From assembly GCA_030016385.1 (NCBI GenBank), contig JASEJN010000001.1:62001-126000 (forward strand): 64,000 bases of DNA, read 5' to 3'. The position numbers were made by a program, and so were the translations under genes. The notes under the pieces were generated by a model. That model searched no databases, was not told where the DNA came from, and saw only the letters and a list, made by a program, of their open reading frames with translations. Position 1 is the first letter of the stretch. Each line of letters opens with the position of its first letter. Positions 8,067-16,431 of this stretch are shown piece after piece. Origin of the DNA: Clostridiales bacterium. Lineage in GTDB: Bacteria; Bacillota; Clostridia; Clostridiales; Oxobacteraceae.

Positions 8067-8894
8067 ATGAATAGAGGTAAAATAAATTCAAAGATTATTA
8101 TTCATGTCGTTTTGATAATAGGTTCATTTATTATGGTACTTCCATTTTTATGGATGTTTTTAACGTCAGTAAAAACTCTTTCAGAATCAATGCAGATGCC
8201 ACCTATAATTATTCCTAAATCTTTTAGATGGCAAAATTATGTAGATGTATGGAACCTGCTTCCATTTGCTAAATTTTATATAAATACATTTGCCATGGTA
8301 TTTTTTAGAATAGTTTTTGCTATAGTTTTCAGTTCAATGGCTGCCTATGCATTTGCAAGAATTAAATTTCCGGGCAGAGATATGTTGTTTATGATTGTTC
8401 TTATACAGATGATGATCCCTTCTCAGCTATTTGTTATACCTCAGTATTTACTTGTTTCAAAACTTGGCTGGCTTAATACAATAAAGGCGCTGGTAGTACC
8501 TGGTTTTGTCAGCGCATTTGGAACATTTTTGCTAAGACAGTTTTTCCTTACATTGCCAAGCGAACTTGAAGAGGCAGCCATATTGGATGGGTGTAATAGA
8601 TGGCAGATATACTGGAAAATTGCAATGCCTCTTGCAAAGTCGGGAATGGCTGCTCTCGGTATATTTACTGCGCTGTTTGCATGGAAGGATTTGATGTGGC
8701 CTATGGTTGTCAATATGTCTATTGAAAAGATGCCTTTATCAGCAGGATTGGCAAGTCTTCAAGGACAATATTCCACAAACTATCCACAATTGATGGCGGG
8801 TTCTTTATATGCAATTATTCCGATGATTATACTATTTATTATATTTCAAAAGCAATTTATTCAGGGTATTGCAACAACTGGTTCTAAAAGTTAA
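8067..8894 (+). CDS. Sugar ABC transporter permease, MalG type
   Basis: This 275-residue partner permease has six predicted transmembrane segments and the EAA loop LEEAAILDGCNRWQIYWKIAMP. Its first 80 residues show the MalG-type pattern of a long first helix, a segment rich in proline, and WQNYVDVW. The ATG used follows GGAAGGTG; another ATG 15 bases upstream would put that ribosome binding site inside the gene. It lies 18 bases after the previous permease and ends the alpha-galactoside operon. A terminator follows about 90 bases later. Confidence 0.92.
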   Translation: MNRGKINSKIIIHVVLIIGSFIMVLPFLWMFLTSVKTLSESMQMPPIIIPKSFRWQNYVDVWNLLPFAKFYINTFAMVFFRIVFAIVFSSMAAYAFARIKFPGRDMLFMIVLIQMMIPSQLFVIPQYLLVSKLGWLNTIKALVVPGFVSAFGTFLLRQFFLTLPSELEEAAILDGCNRWQIYWKIAMPLAKSGMAALGIFTALFAWKDLMWPMVVNMSIEKMPLSAGLASLQGQYSTNYPQLMAGSLYAIIPMIILFIIFQKQFIQGIATTGSKS

Positions 8895-8986
8895 CATTAT
8901 CTTTAAATTTTGGTGGATAATTAGAGCTAGTTTTTAGTTTGTCGGACACTAAAAAAATATCATATATTTATATTTAATAGTAAAAA

Positions 8987-9020
8987 AGGACTATCGCTAT
9001 TTTTGATAGTCCTCTCTTTG
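8987..9020 (+). terminator. Terminator of the alpha-galactoside operon
   Basis: A nine-pair stem (AGGACTATC at 8987-8995 with GATAGTCCT at 9005-9013) is followed by a T-rich stretch. It ends the melA and ABC importer transcript. The rest of the gene-free stretch up to 9197 holds only the possible promoter listed next. Confidence 0.75.
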
Positions 9021-9084
9021 CTTAGTGTATAAAAGTTGTAAAAACTCGATTTATTATAAAGGAGAGAAATAAAGGAAACAATAA

Positions 9085-9113
9085 TTGACTTTTTATAAAA
9101 AATAATATATTGT
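9085..9113 (+). promoter_or_regulatory. Possible sigma-A promoter of the serine dehydratase genes
   Basis: TTGACT at 9085-9090 is followed 17 bases later by TATTGT, with TATATT two bases upstream of it as an alternative. The surrounding stretch is very A/T rich. I see no riboswitch or T-box in the following 85 bases. Confidence 0.35.
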
Positions 9114-9197
9114 ATGCTATATGGATTTCAGTTAAATGGAAATAATACGGTTAATATCCGGTTTGATAAATTGAAGACGGATTTGAAAGAGGGATCG

Positions 9198-9275
9198 ATG
9201 ATGATGGATAGCGTTCAGTATGCGGTTGCATTTGAAAAATTGATTTCTATATGTGGTGCGCCATGGATGTGTTAG
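9198..9275 (+). CDS. Small ORF overlapping the start of sdaAB
   Basis: A 25-codon ORF (23 codons from its third ATG) has an AGAGGGA ribosome binding site. It runs into sdaAB in another frame, and its stop falls 10 to 12 bases inside that gene. sdaAB has no clear ribosome binding site of its own, so translation of this ORF may be needed for sdaAB to be read. I recognise no domain in MDSVQYAVAFEKLISICG and the rest. It may be a true leader peptide or a remnant of a lost gene. Confidence 0.35.
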   Translation: MMMDSVQYAVAFEKLISICGAPWMC

Positions 9276-9925
9276 ATATCATAGGCCCGGTTATGATCGG
9301 CCCGTCCAGTTCCCATACGGCGGGAGCTGTGCGTATCGGAAAAGTTGCAGTCTCCCTTCTTGGCACAAAGCCGGTAAAAGCTGAGATCATGCTTCATGGT
9401 TCATTTGCAGAGACATATAAGGGACATGGGACGGATAAGGCACTGCTAGCTGGGATAATGGGAATGGAACCGGATGACGAGCGTATCAGAAATAGTCTGG
9501 AATTGGCCAAAGAAGAAGGGCTTGAGTATCGGTTCGGAAAAGTATATATTGAAAATGCACATCCTAATACGGCACGTATAATCCTCTGGGATAAGGATGG
9601 ACGTACCTGCAGCATTGAAGCTGCGTCGGTAGGTGGCGGCAGTATTCTGGTGAAAAAGGTAAATGGCATGAATGTTGAATTTTCCGGACAGTACGAGACG
9701 TTGATTGTACTGCATGAGGATGTTGCGGGCATGATTGCCGAGGTTACATATTTCATGGCGGAGAGAGGTATAAACATCGGCTCTTTCCGCTGCGTAAGGA
9801 AAGAAAAGGGTGGAGCTGCCGTAATGATAATCGAGTGCGACAGCGTAGTCCCGAAGAGTGTCGTGGATGAAATCAGAAAGCAACCCCATGTGTTAAGTTG
9901 TGTCAGAGTAGAAAAATTAAAGTAA
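9263..9925 (+). CDS. sdaAB: L-serine dehydratase, beta subunit
   Basis: This subunit joins SdaAA in the oxygen-sensitive iron-sulfur L-serine dehydratase, which turns L-serine into pyruvate and ammonia. The protein begins with the family hallmark DIIGPVMIGPSSSHTAGAVRIG. The middle has FAETYKGHGTDKALLAG, and the C-terminal 70 residues form an ACT domain (from about YETLIVLHEDVAGMIAEV), which usually binds the serine effector. I start at MDVLDIIG, which fits family length; an in-frame ATG 12 bases upstream is possible. Neither has a clear ribosome binding site, and a small ORF overlaps the start. sdaAA follows 11 bases after the stop, the standard two-gene arrangement of Gram-positive bacteria. 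Confidence 0.95.
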   Translation: MDVLDIIGPVMIGPSSSHTAGAVRIGKVAVSLLGTKPVKAEIMLHGSFAETYKGHGTDKALLAGIMGMEPDDERIRNSLELAKEEGLEYRFGKVYIENAHPNTARIILWDKDGRTCSIEAASVGGGSILVKKVNGMNVEFSGQYETLIVLHEDVAGMIAEVTYFMAERGINIGSFRCVRKEKGGAAVMIIECDSVVPKSVVDEIRKQPHVLSCVRVEKLK

Positions 9926-9936
9926 AGGGAAAAAAT

Positions 9937-10815
9937 ATGTATCAATATGATTCGGTTGATTTTTTAGTTAATGAGGCGGAAAAAAATAATAAAAAAATTT
10001 CAGAATTAATTTTAAAAGAACAGGCAGAAAGAATGGAGATAACACGGGACGACCTTTATAGCAAAATGGAAAAGCGGTTTGAAGTTATGGAGGAGGCCGT
10101 AAAGAAGGGGAGTATGCCTGGGTTGCGCTCTGTCAGCGGTTTAAGCGGCGGAGACGCCTACAAGATGAAGTGCCAGGTCGATCGTGGTGAAAATCTTTGC
10201 GGACCACTTTTTGGCCATGCGCTGACGAAAGCTTTGGCGGTATCGGAACTGAACTCATGCATGGGAAAGATTGTGGCAGCGCCGACGGCCGGTTCCTGCG
10301 GCATTATTCCATCTGCCGTCCTGACGATTATGGAAGATAAAAATATAGACCGGAAGGATGCTGTGATGTCGCTGTTTACAGCTTCGGGAATCGGCATAGT
10401 GATTGCCAATAAAGCAAGCATATCGGGGGCGGAAGGTGGCTGTCAGGCGGAGTGCGGTACTGCATCTGCAATGGCGGCCGCTGCAATTACAGAGATGGCG
10501 GGAGGAACGCCGAGGATGATATCCAATGCTGCTGCCATTGCCTTAAAGAATATCCTGGGGCTTGTATGCGATCCGGTTGCAGGGCTGGTAGAAGTGCCTT
10601 GCATCAAGAGAAATGCCATGGGTACGGCCAATGCGCTGACAGCCGCGGAACTGGCGCTTGCAGGAATAGAAAGCCGCATTCCGGTGGATGAAGTAATCGA
10701 AGCGATGAAAAAAATAGGGGATATGATGCCTTCCTGCCTTAAAGAGACTGCACAGGGTGGACTGGCAGATACGAAGACCGGGCGTTTTTATAAAAAGGCC
10801 GGGTTTGATTTATAA
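9937..10815 (+). CDS. sdaAA: L-serine dehydratase, alpha subunit (iron-sulfur)
   Basis: The 292-residue catalytic subunit carries the [4Fe-4S] cluster that binds and dehydrates serine. Conserved blocks include GLRSVSGLSGGDAYK, APTAGSCGIIPSAV, GCQAECGTASAMAAAAITEMAGG and CDPVAGLVEVPCIKRNA. The cysteines in these blocks include the cluster ligands. The ATG of MYQYDSVD follows AAAGGGA; upstream in-frame codons overlap the end of sdaAB and are not needed. Together with sdaAB it gives a pathway from serine to pyruvate. This part of the window is richer in G and C than its surroundings. Confidence 0.96.
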   Translation: MYQYDSVDFLVNEAEKNNKKISELILKEQAERMEITRDDLYSKMEKRFEVMEEAVKKGSMPGLRSVSGLSGGDAYKMKCQVDRGENLCGPLFGHALTKALAVSELNSCMGKIVAAPTAGSCGIIPSAVLTIMEDKNIDRKDAVMSLFTASGIGIVIANKASISGAEGGCQAECGTASAMAAAAITEMAGGTPRMISNAAAIALKNILGLVCDPVAGLVEVPCIKRNAMGTANALTAAELALAGIESRIPVDEVIEAMKKIGDMMPSCLKETAQGGLADTKTGRFYKKAGFDL

Positions 10816-10834
10816 GCTGGGCAAGAGCACCTGT

Positions 10835-10887
10835 GACTTGAGTCAGGAAAGGTTCAAAGCGGAAGCAGATGTGAATTACAAATGAAA
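10835..10887 (+). repeat. Possible diverged copy of the promoter-upstream repeat
   Basis: GACTTGAGTC, then AGGAAAGGTTCAAA, resembles the 5' half of the repeat seen at 53488. The 3' half is only loosely similar (GAATTACAAATGAAAG). Unlike the four clear copies, no promoter follows; the next gene starts at 10899. It could be a decayed copy or chance. Confidence 0.25.
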
Positions 10888-10898
10888 GGGGAAAATAT

Positions 10899-11816
10899 AT
10901 GAACAGCAGCGATAAAAATAAATTCATAGCAGAAAGTTTTGATGCAATGATTCATGGGCAGTTCACAAAGTTCAAGGAAGATAATACTAAAACAATCAGG
11001 AAGGCTGTTAAAAAGGAAGATTATAAAGGATATGAAGAGATCATTACAAATGCAATCAAGGAATCCTTTAAGGCTATAGAAGGATGGGAGAAAACAGCTT
11101 TTGATGAATTTGGCGGACAGACACCGCAGCAGTATTTTATGAGTATAAATGCTTTGGATGACTTTCTTGATGTTATGGCTGAGATGATTGAAAGAGATGC
11201 TGCTATGTTTCCTGTTTCGCTGACAGACAGCATCAAAAAATTTAGCAAGAGTTTTGAAGCTGAAATACTTACTAAATTGGATATGATCGTGCCGGATAAG
11301 GCAGGAAAACTGACGCCGATGCAAAAGGCAGAGATCAAGGCGGCTGACATTATAGCTCCTGAAAAGGAGGTAGAGCCTTTATCCAGGCTTTTATTCAAAC
11401 TTGATAAGAAGAATGTAGATGAGCAAACAGTCACATATATAATGGATGGACTTAAAAACGCAGGCGAAGCTTCCATACCATGCCTTATAGCTATGTGTGA
11501 AAAGAGCGGACATGAGGGGCTTATTTATGGACATTCCATCACAGCACTTGCAAATATCGCATCAGAGCATAAGACTGAAGAGATATACAGGTATTTGAAA
11601 GAGTGTTTCAGAAAAAGTAAAACGAAAATTATCGAGGCAAATGCTCTTGGCATATATGGAGATGGAAGGGCGGTTGTCGCCATCCGAAGCTATGTAGAAA
11701 ATGATGTACCGTATATGGAGGATAGCGAGTACCAACGTTATAGGAATATTATTTTAGACCTTGGCGGGATGGTGGATGATTTAGACAACGCATTTGAAAC
11801 TTTTCATCGTCGGTAA
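10899..11816 (+). CDS. Uncharacterised helical protein with HEAT-like C-terminus
   Basis: This 305-residue, charged, probably cytoplasmic protein has no signal peptide or membrane segment. The N-terminal half is acidic and lysine-rich alpha helix. From about residue 160 it shows short helical repeats, for example LKNAGEASIPCLIAMCEK followed by YGHSITALANIASEH, that resemble HEAT or PBS-lyase repeats used for protein binding. I do not recognise a function. The ATG follows AAAGGGG. It lies 83 bases after sdaAA without a terminator between them, so read-through is possible. A strong terminator follows. Confidence 0.8.
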   Translation: MNSSDKNKFIAESFDAMIHGQFTKFKEDNTKTIRKAVKKEDYKGYEEIITNAIKESFKAIEGWEKTAFDEFGGQTPQQYFMSINALDDFLDVMAEMIERDAAMFPVSLTDSIKKFSKSFEAEILTKLDMIVPDKAGKLTPMQKAEIKAADIIAPEKEVEPLSRLLFKLDKKNVDEQTVTYIMDGLKNAGEASIPCLIAMCEKSGHEGLIYGHSITALANIASEHKTEEIYRYLKECFRKSKTKIIEANALGIYGDGRAVVAIRSYVENDVPYMEDSEYQRYRNIILDLGGMVDDLDNAFETFHRR

Positions 11817-11869
11817 TATAATTCGGTTTAAAGGATACCCTGGAAACTTTGGAATAGTTCTTATAATAA

Positions 11870-11900
11870 ATAAATGGGGTTTAACCCCATTTATATTGTT
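11870..11900 (+). terminator. Terminator after the HEAT-like protein gene
   Basis: A 12-pair inverted repeat (11870-11881 with 11883-11894) has a GGGG/CCCC core, and a T-rich stretch follows on the plus strand. A run of A on the other side could make it work in both directions. Confidence 0.75.
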
Positions 11901-11982
11901 TTTACTATTTCTTATACCTAAAAACAAGATCATTGTAGATTTAAATGGAAGATAAAATAGTTATAAATATTATAGCCTCAAT

Positions 11983-12216
11983 TTAATCCTTTTTCAAAAG
12001 ACCAATTGCAGAAATTACTAAACCTGAAAGTGCTATTAAATATTGAAAACCACCAAAATTGGAATTAGAGTCGAGAGCAAGTATGCTTCCAAATAAAGTT
12101 ATATTTATTCCCATCAACATTATTTTAAAGCCAGATATATCTTTCTTTAATGATAAAATAATAAGACTTGCTACCAAACATAATAAAACCAAAACTAAAA
12201 ATAGTATAACTGCCAT
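11983..12216 (-). CDS. Small membrane protein of unknown function
   Basis: This 77-residue protein is almost entirely hydrophobic. It has three likely transmembrane segments (about 2-24, 31-48 and 56-73) and a lysine-rich end. The ATG is preceded by AAAGGGA, and codon use is ordinary, so it is probably real. No family is recognised. It is transcribed alone, divergent from the acetyltransferase gene. Confidence 0.6.
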   Translation of the reverse strand: MAVILFLVLVLLCLVASLIILSLKKDISGFKIMLMGINITLFGSILALDSNSNFGGFQYLIALSGLVISAIGLLKKD

Positions 12217-12321
12217 TTTTATTTTTTCCCTTTTAATTCAAAAAATATTGCTATTGTTTATATAGATAAATTATATACTAAATATTTACAGCTATCAAAA
12301 AATCATTTGGAGTGGAATAAC

Positions 12322-12930
12322 ATGAATATAACGATCAGATTAGAAAAAGAAAGTGACTATAGAAGTGTAGAATATATGACAAGAGAAGCATTTTGGAATG
12401 TGTACAAACCAGGATGCGATGAGCATCTGATTGTGCATAAGATAAGGAAAGTACCGGCATTTATTAAAGAATTAAGTTTTATAGCATGTGATAATGATAG
12501 GATTGTAGGAAATATAGTTTATTCAAAAGCAAAAGTGGTCGATGATGAAAATAAGGAATTTGAAGTTTTGTGTATGGGACCGATAGCGGTATTGCCTTCT
12601 TATCAAAGGCAAGGTATCGGTTCTTTGTTGATGAATTATTCTATTGAAAAAGCAAAGCGATTGGGATATAAAGCCGTAATTATTTTTGGGAATCCCGATT
12701 ATTATCATCGTTTTGGATTCATTAATGCCAAGGAATATGGTATTCAAACATCTATGGGTAATAATTTTGAAGCATTTATGGCATTGGAACTTTGCAGCGG
12801 CGGACTGAATGGCATTTCCGGTAGATATTATGAAGATGAGGTCTTTAAAACAGGGAAAGAAGAATTGGAGATTTTTGAGAAAGAGTTTCCTCATAAAGAG
12901 AAATGCATTACGGATACTCAGCTGAAGTAA
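12322..12930 (+). CDS. GNAT-family N-acetyltransferase
   Basis: This 202-residue GCN5-related acetyltransferase transfers the acetyl group of acetyl-CoA to an amine. The CoA-binding signature is VLPSYQRQGIGSLLMNYSIEKAKRLG, preceded by the strand LCMGPIAV. It is followed by VIIFGNPDYYHRFGFINAKEYGI, which places it in the YhbS-like branch. The substrate is unknown. The ATG used follows GGAGTGG; an ATG 15 bases upstream lies in the same region without its own site. It stands alone before the Wadjet operon, from which it is separated by about 140 bases with a promoter. Confidence 0.88.
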   Translation: MNITIRLEKESDYRSVEYMTREAFWNVYKPGCDEHLIVHKIRKVPAFIKELSFIACDNDRIVGNIVYSKAKVVDDENKEFEVLCMGPIAVLPSYQRQGIGSLLMNYSIEKAKRLGYKAVIIFGNPDYYHRFGFINAKEYGIQTSMGNNFEAFMALELCSGGLNGISGRYYEDEVFKTGKEELEIFEKEFPHKEKCITDTQLK

Positions 12931-13027
12931 ATATACGCAGGCATTGTTGCTGCCGCGGTAAAATGCTGAGTGATTATAGAAAAATTTTGCAAGACTTCAG
13001 ATGGTGGCAAATTGAAACATCATATTA

Positions 13028-13036
13028 TGATATAAT
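13028..13036 (+). promoter_or_regulatory. Extended -10 promoter of the Wadjet operon
   Basis: TGATATAAT is a perfect TG-N-TATAAT extended -10 element. No -35 box stands at the right distance. Transcription would start about 25 bases before the jetD ATG. Confidence 0.5.
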
Positions 13037-13067
13037 TATAGATAATATGTCTAAGGGAGAAGTTTGA

Positions 13068-14099
13068 ATGAAGGATATAAGAAAATATAATTATAAGCGT
13101 ATAGATACACTGAATATGCAAAAATATCTTTCAATAGACGATTATAATGAGTTCGTGAAAGTTATAAATGAGCTTGAAACGAAAAATATAATAACTCCGG
13201 TAAAAAGTAGCAAGTTAAATGGGAAAAGGCCTCCGTTATATAACAGATATAATATATTGCCGGAGCAGGAAGATTATTCCGCCATTTATGATGAGCTGAT
13301 GCATAAGCTGAACTATCGCTTAAACAGTGAATATTACTTAAAACATCCAAAACAGTATGAGAAAGACAGACCGTATGTGCTGAAGCTAAGCGGTTTTTTA
13401 AATGACAGGAGATATCTTTTGAACATGCCGATATCGGAAAATGAAAGGTCTTTTCAGATATGGAACAGGGAGAAATATCTAAGGTCCGGCGGCGGAAAAA
13501 GGTTGCTGAATAATCTCAGGTTTCCAATCGAAATGCTTAATATATATTCTACAACAGAACCCCTTGCCTACTTTTCAGTCAACAAAAACACTCCTCAAAA
13601 AATCCTTATAATAGAAAACATGGATACATTTTATACTATGAGACGATATTTATTGACAGATGGGGAACCCATATTTGGTGAAAATATTGCCACGGTGATG
13701 TACGGAAGAGGGAAGGATATATGGAGGACATTCAATGATTTTGGCGTGTGCATGGAGTCATACCTTTTGTGCAGGTATAATGAAATATTGTATCTTGGGG
13801 ATTTGGATTATGAAGGGATACTTATTTTTGAGGAGCTTCATGAAAACTTTAAGGTGAATTTTTTAATCCATCCATTTGTAAAAGCATATAACTATATGGT
13901 GGACAAGAGCATAAAAGAAAATATGGACCTTCCAAAGAGCAAGAAGGGGCAGAATAAAAATCTAAAGGGTATTTTTGTAGAGAGTTTTCCGCTAAATTAC
14001 AGGGAAAGGATAGATGGCATACTCGAATCCGGGAGATATATTCCCCAGGAGATAATCAATTTAGGAGACCTTAAAATGGAGAAAATAGATGAATCTTGA
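13068..14099 (+). CDS. jetD: Wadjet system nuclease subunit JetD
   Basis: JetD is the topoisomerase VI-like toprim nuclease that cuts plasmid DNA after the JetABC motor has measured it. The 343-residue protein has a mainly helical N-terminal half (about 1-160) and a toprim fold after it. Acidic residues sit as expected for metal binding: Glu183 in ILIIENMD and Asp245/Asp247 in LYLGDLDYEG. The ATG follows AAGGGAG. It is the first gene of the operon, whereas jetD comes last in the best-known type I loci. The last 11 bases overlap jetA, so the two are translationally coupled. The toprim assignment is strong; the subtype is not fixed by eye. Confidence 0.88.
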   Translation: MKDIRKYNYKRIDTLNMQKYLSIDDYNEFVKVINELETKNIITPVKSSKLNGKRPPLYNRYNILPEQEDYSAIYDELMHKLNYRLNSEYYLKHPKQYEKDRPYVLKLSGFLNDRRYLLNMPISENERSFQIWNREKYLRSGGGKRLLNNLRFPIEMLNIYSTTEPLAYFSVNKNTPQKILIIENMDTFYTMRRYLLTDGEPIFGENIATVMYGRGKDIWRTFNDFGVCMESYLLCRYNEILYLGDLDYEGILIFEELHENFKVNFLIHPFVKAYNYMVDKSIKENMDLPKSKKGQNKNLKGIFVESFPLNYRERIDGILESGRYIPQEIINLGDLKMEKIDES

Positions 14100-15705
14100 T
14101 TTTTTAAAAAAATTTAGTACGAGAATGAAAAAAGTCGGAATGCATACATTGATAGATTATAACAGTATGTTTAAAAATATGTGGAAGAGTTATGGCTTTG
14201 AAGAATCATACGAGTATATAAACCTGATATATGCGATGCTGATGTTTATAATGGAGCAGTCCTTAAAAGACGAGGTATGCACTATAGATGATATTGCATC
14301 TTATATAGACGAGCTGAACAGCAAATTTTTCGGGAAAAGTTTAACTTATGAGCAGTGCAAGAGCCTTGGTGATTTTATAGTAAACACCATACTATGCGAC
14401 GAGGGTAGGGCCATGTACTTCAAGGGTTATGATTTTGAGGCAAAGAAGTATGTAGACATACATATATCGTATGTAAGCAATAAAATAGTTTATATAAACG
14501 ATACTGTGAGGAGGACTTCCTACTATCTAACCGACGACGGTTATTCGCTTCTTTTAGGCACTTTAGAGGTAGAAAACAATATGAAGCTTACCATACAGGA
14601 AATGATATTCAAGCTTCACCTGGAAAAGGCCGATTACAGCAAAGCAGTGGATGATATAAAGCAGATATTCAACCTGTCAAGGATACAGCTTCAGAAAATT
14701 AAAGAAGGCATCAGGAGAATAAGGGAGAATGTACTCGATTTTTCATCTGAAGAGTATGAGACCACATTAAATGATGATATGGCAATCATAAAAGAGCAGA
14801 GGAATAAGTTCAAGGCATACCGTGAGCATGTCAAGGAAAAAATTGAAGAATTTTATGAACAGGGCATAGGCAGAGATAAGTTGAATGACGAGGATCTTGA
14901 CAAGCTCAATAATTTAGGCACGATAAATGAATATTTATCCAGGGTGATTGGGGAACAGCAGAAGATATTGAGTACCCATTTTGACTTTAAACATGCCTAC
15001 TCGGAGGCTCTTACGGGAATGACAGCTGTAGCTGCCATAAAAAGGATAAATTTTGCAGGCGAGATTTATGAGCCGATACTCAATGATGTTTCAAAGCTTA
15101 AGACACTGGATAAAATATTAAGGCCGTTATATATATCGAAGCCCCACCAATTTTACAATATCAATAAAAGCATCCAGTATCAAAGAGTTATAAGGGAAAG
15201 GGATGATGATATTGAAGAGGAGCTGTCCTCGGATGAAGATGTATTTATGGAAGAAAAGGAAAGGGAACGCAGGGAAAAGCTGCTCAAATACAGGGGAGTG
15301 CTTGAAGTGCTGTTTGAATATCTGATAAATTTCCAGGATAGAAAGGTATATTTGAGTAAAATTGCAGAAGATATACGGAAAAATAGAGATGTGAAAGGGG
15401 CATTTGTGCCGTCAGTTGAAATATTCAGGGAAGTTATGATAGAACTTTTGAAGTCGAATCACATAAATATGGAGGAGCTTAAAAGAGAATCAAAGAAAAG
15501 CATTCGGGATGACAGTCCCATAGATTTTGAGTTCAATAAAACAGTTATGGAAATTGTGGAGGAGGATAAAAAATTTTCCAATATAAGGGAGATAGATATC
15601 AGTAAGGCTATTGACAGGTCACCTGTTAAAATCTATGGTATCCAAACAGATAAGGGTTATGTAAAGACTGTCATATGCACGGACATAGAATTTAAGGTAA
15701 ATTAG
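14089..15705 (+). CDS. jetA: Wadjet system kleisin-like subunit JetA
   Basis: JetA is the MukF-like kleisin that bridges the two JetC heads. This 538-residue protein has a helical N-terminal part with winged-helix character (about 1-190). A long charged coiled stretch (about 190-300) and a C-terminal winged-helix-like region (about 390-470) follow. I do not see a catalytic motif, as expected. Identification rests on its place between a toprim JetD and the JetB and JetC genes, and on size and helical make-up. It does not look like the DUF3375 type of the classic type I system. Its ATG follows GGAG inside the end of jetD. Confidence 0.78.
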   Translation: MNLDFLKKFSTRMKKVGMHTLIDYNSMFKNMWKSYGFEESYEYINLIYAMLMFIMEQSLKDEVCTIDDIASYIDELNSKFFGKSLTYEQCKSLGDFIVNTILCDEGRAMYFKGYDFEAKKYVDIHISYVSNKIVYINDTVRRTSYYLTDDGYSLLLGTLEVENNMKLTIQEMIFKLHLEKADYSKAVDDIKQIFNLSRIQLQKIKEGIRRIRENVLDFSSEEYETTLNDDMAIIKEQRNKFKAYREHVKEKIEEFYEQGIGRDKLNDEDLDKLNNLGTINEYLSRVIGEQQKILSTHFDFKHAYSEALTGMTAVAAIKRINFAGEIYEPILNDVSKLKTLDKILRPLYISKPHQFYNINKSIQYQRVIRERDDDIEEELSSDEDVFMEEKERERREKLLKYRGVLEVLFEYLINFQDRKVYLSKIAEDIRKNRDVKGAFVPSVEIFREVMIELLKSNHINMEELKRESKKSIRDDSPIDFEFNKTVMEIVEEDKKFSNIREIDISKAIDRSPVKIYGIQTDKGYVKTVICTDIEFKVN

Positions 15706-15714
15706 GAGGCAACA

Positions 15715-16431
15715 ATGTATACGGCTGAACAAATATCAAAGTCATCAAAAATATTATATTATCTTATGCAGCACGGAGAGCTTTCAGACGATAAGGAAAG
15801 GGAATTATACAGGACATACAGCGAGAATGAAGATATAATGAATCTAGTCAGGCTCCAGGGCGCTGAGTTTGGATGCGCTATACAAAAGTACAGCGGCGTA
15901 ATATATTTGATTCCAAATGAGGAGAACGATTTTCTGGGTTATTCAAAGACGGACTTGAAAAAGGAGCTTTGCAGGTCAAATGCCAATGACAAGGACTATT
16001 ATCTTTCGCAGTTTGTGATACTTACTCTTTTGGTTGAAATATATGGCTCTTCGGGGAAGAGCAGCAAGTCGAGGACATTTATAAAGTATGGGGAAATTTT
16101 AAACATTGTAACGGAAAGGCTGAGCAAGGCGGCGCAGAGCGAGAACATCGACGACTTGGAGAAAAAGAGCGGCATAGCATTTACGAATATATCGGAGCGG
16201 TGGGAAGCCCTTAAAAGTTCAGACAAGGCATCGCTATCTAAGACAACTAAGGAAGGCTTCGTAGCGACGATACTTAATTTTCTGGAAAGCCAAGGCCTCA
16301 TAAATTTCATAAGGGAAGATGATATGGTACTTCCAACTCCCAAATTGGACAATTTTATGGATTGGAACATATTAAACAGGAATAACTATAAGAGAATACT
16401 ACAGGCTTTCAAGGAGGCAGCAAATGAGTAA
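15715..16431 (+). CDS. jetB: Wadjet system KITE-like subunit JetB
   Basis: JetB is the MukE-like subunit, made of tandem winged helices, that binds the kleisin and DNA. The 238-residue protein is of the expected size and has no membrane segment. The region ATILNFLESQGLINFIRED near residues 184-202 reads as a winged helix. A good AGGAGG stands before its ATG, nine bases after jetA, and its last eight bases overlap jetC. The call is based mainly on gene order and size. Confidence 0.75.
   Translation: MYTAEQISKSSKILYYLMQHGELSDDKERELYRTYSENEDIMNLVRLQGAEFGCAIQKYSGVIYLIPNEENDFLGYSKTDLKKELCRSNANDKDYYLSQFVILTLLVEIYGSSGKSSKSRTFIKYGEILNIVTERLSKAAQSENIDDLEKKSGIAFTNISERWEALKSSDKASLSKTTKEGFVATILNFLESQGLINFIREDDMVLPTPKLDNFMDWNILNRNNYKRILQAFKEAANE

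Noticed and set aside
9394..9945. A 183-codon reading frame on the minus strand inside sdaAB
   Set aside because: It is the mirror of a well-conserved gene, has no ribosome binding site and no domain.
10835..10887. A fifth full member of the promoter-upstream repeat family
   Set aside because: Only the 5' half is similar and no promoter follows at the fixed distance, so it is listed as a doubtful, diverged copy only.
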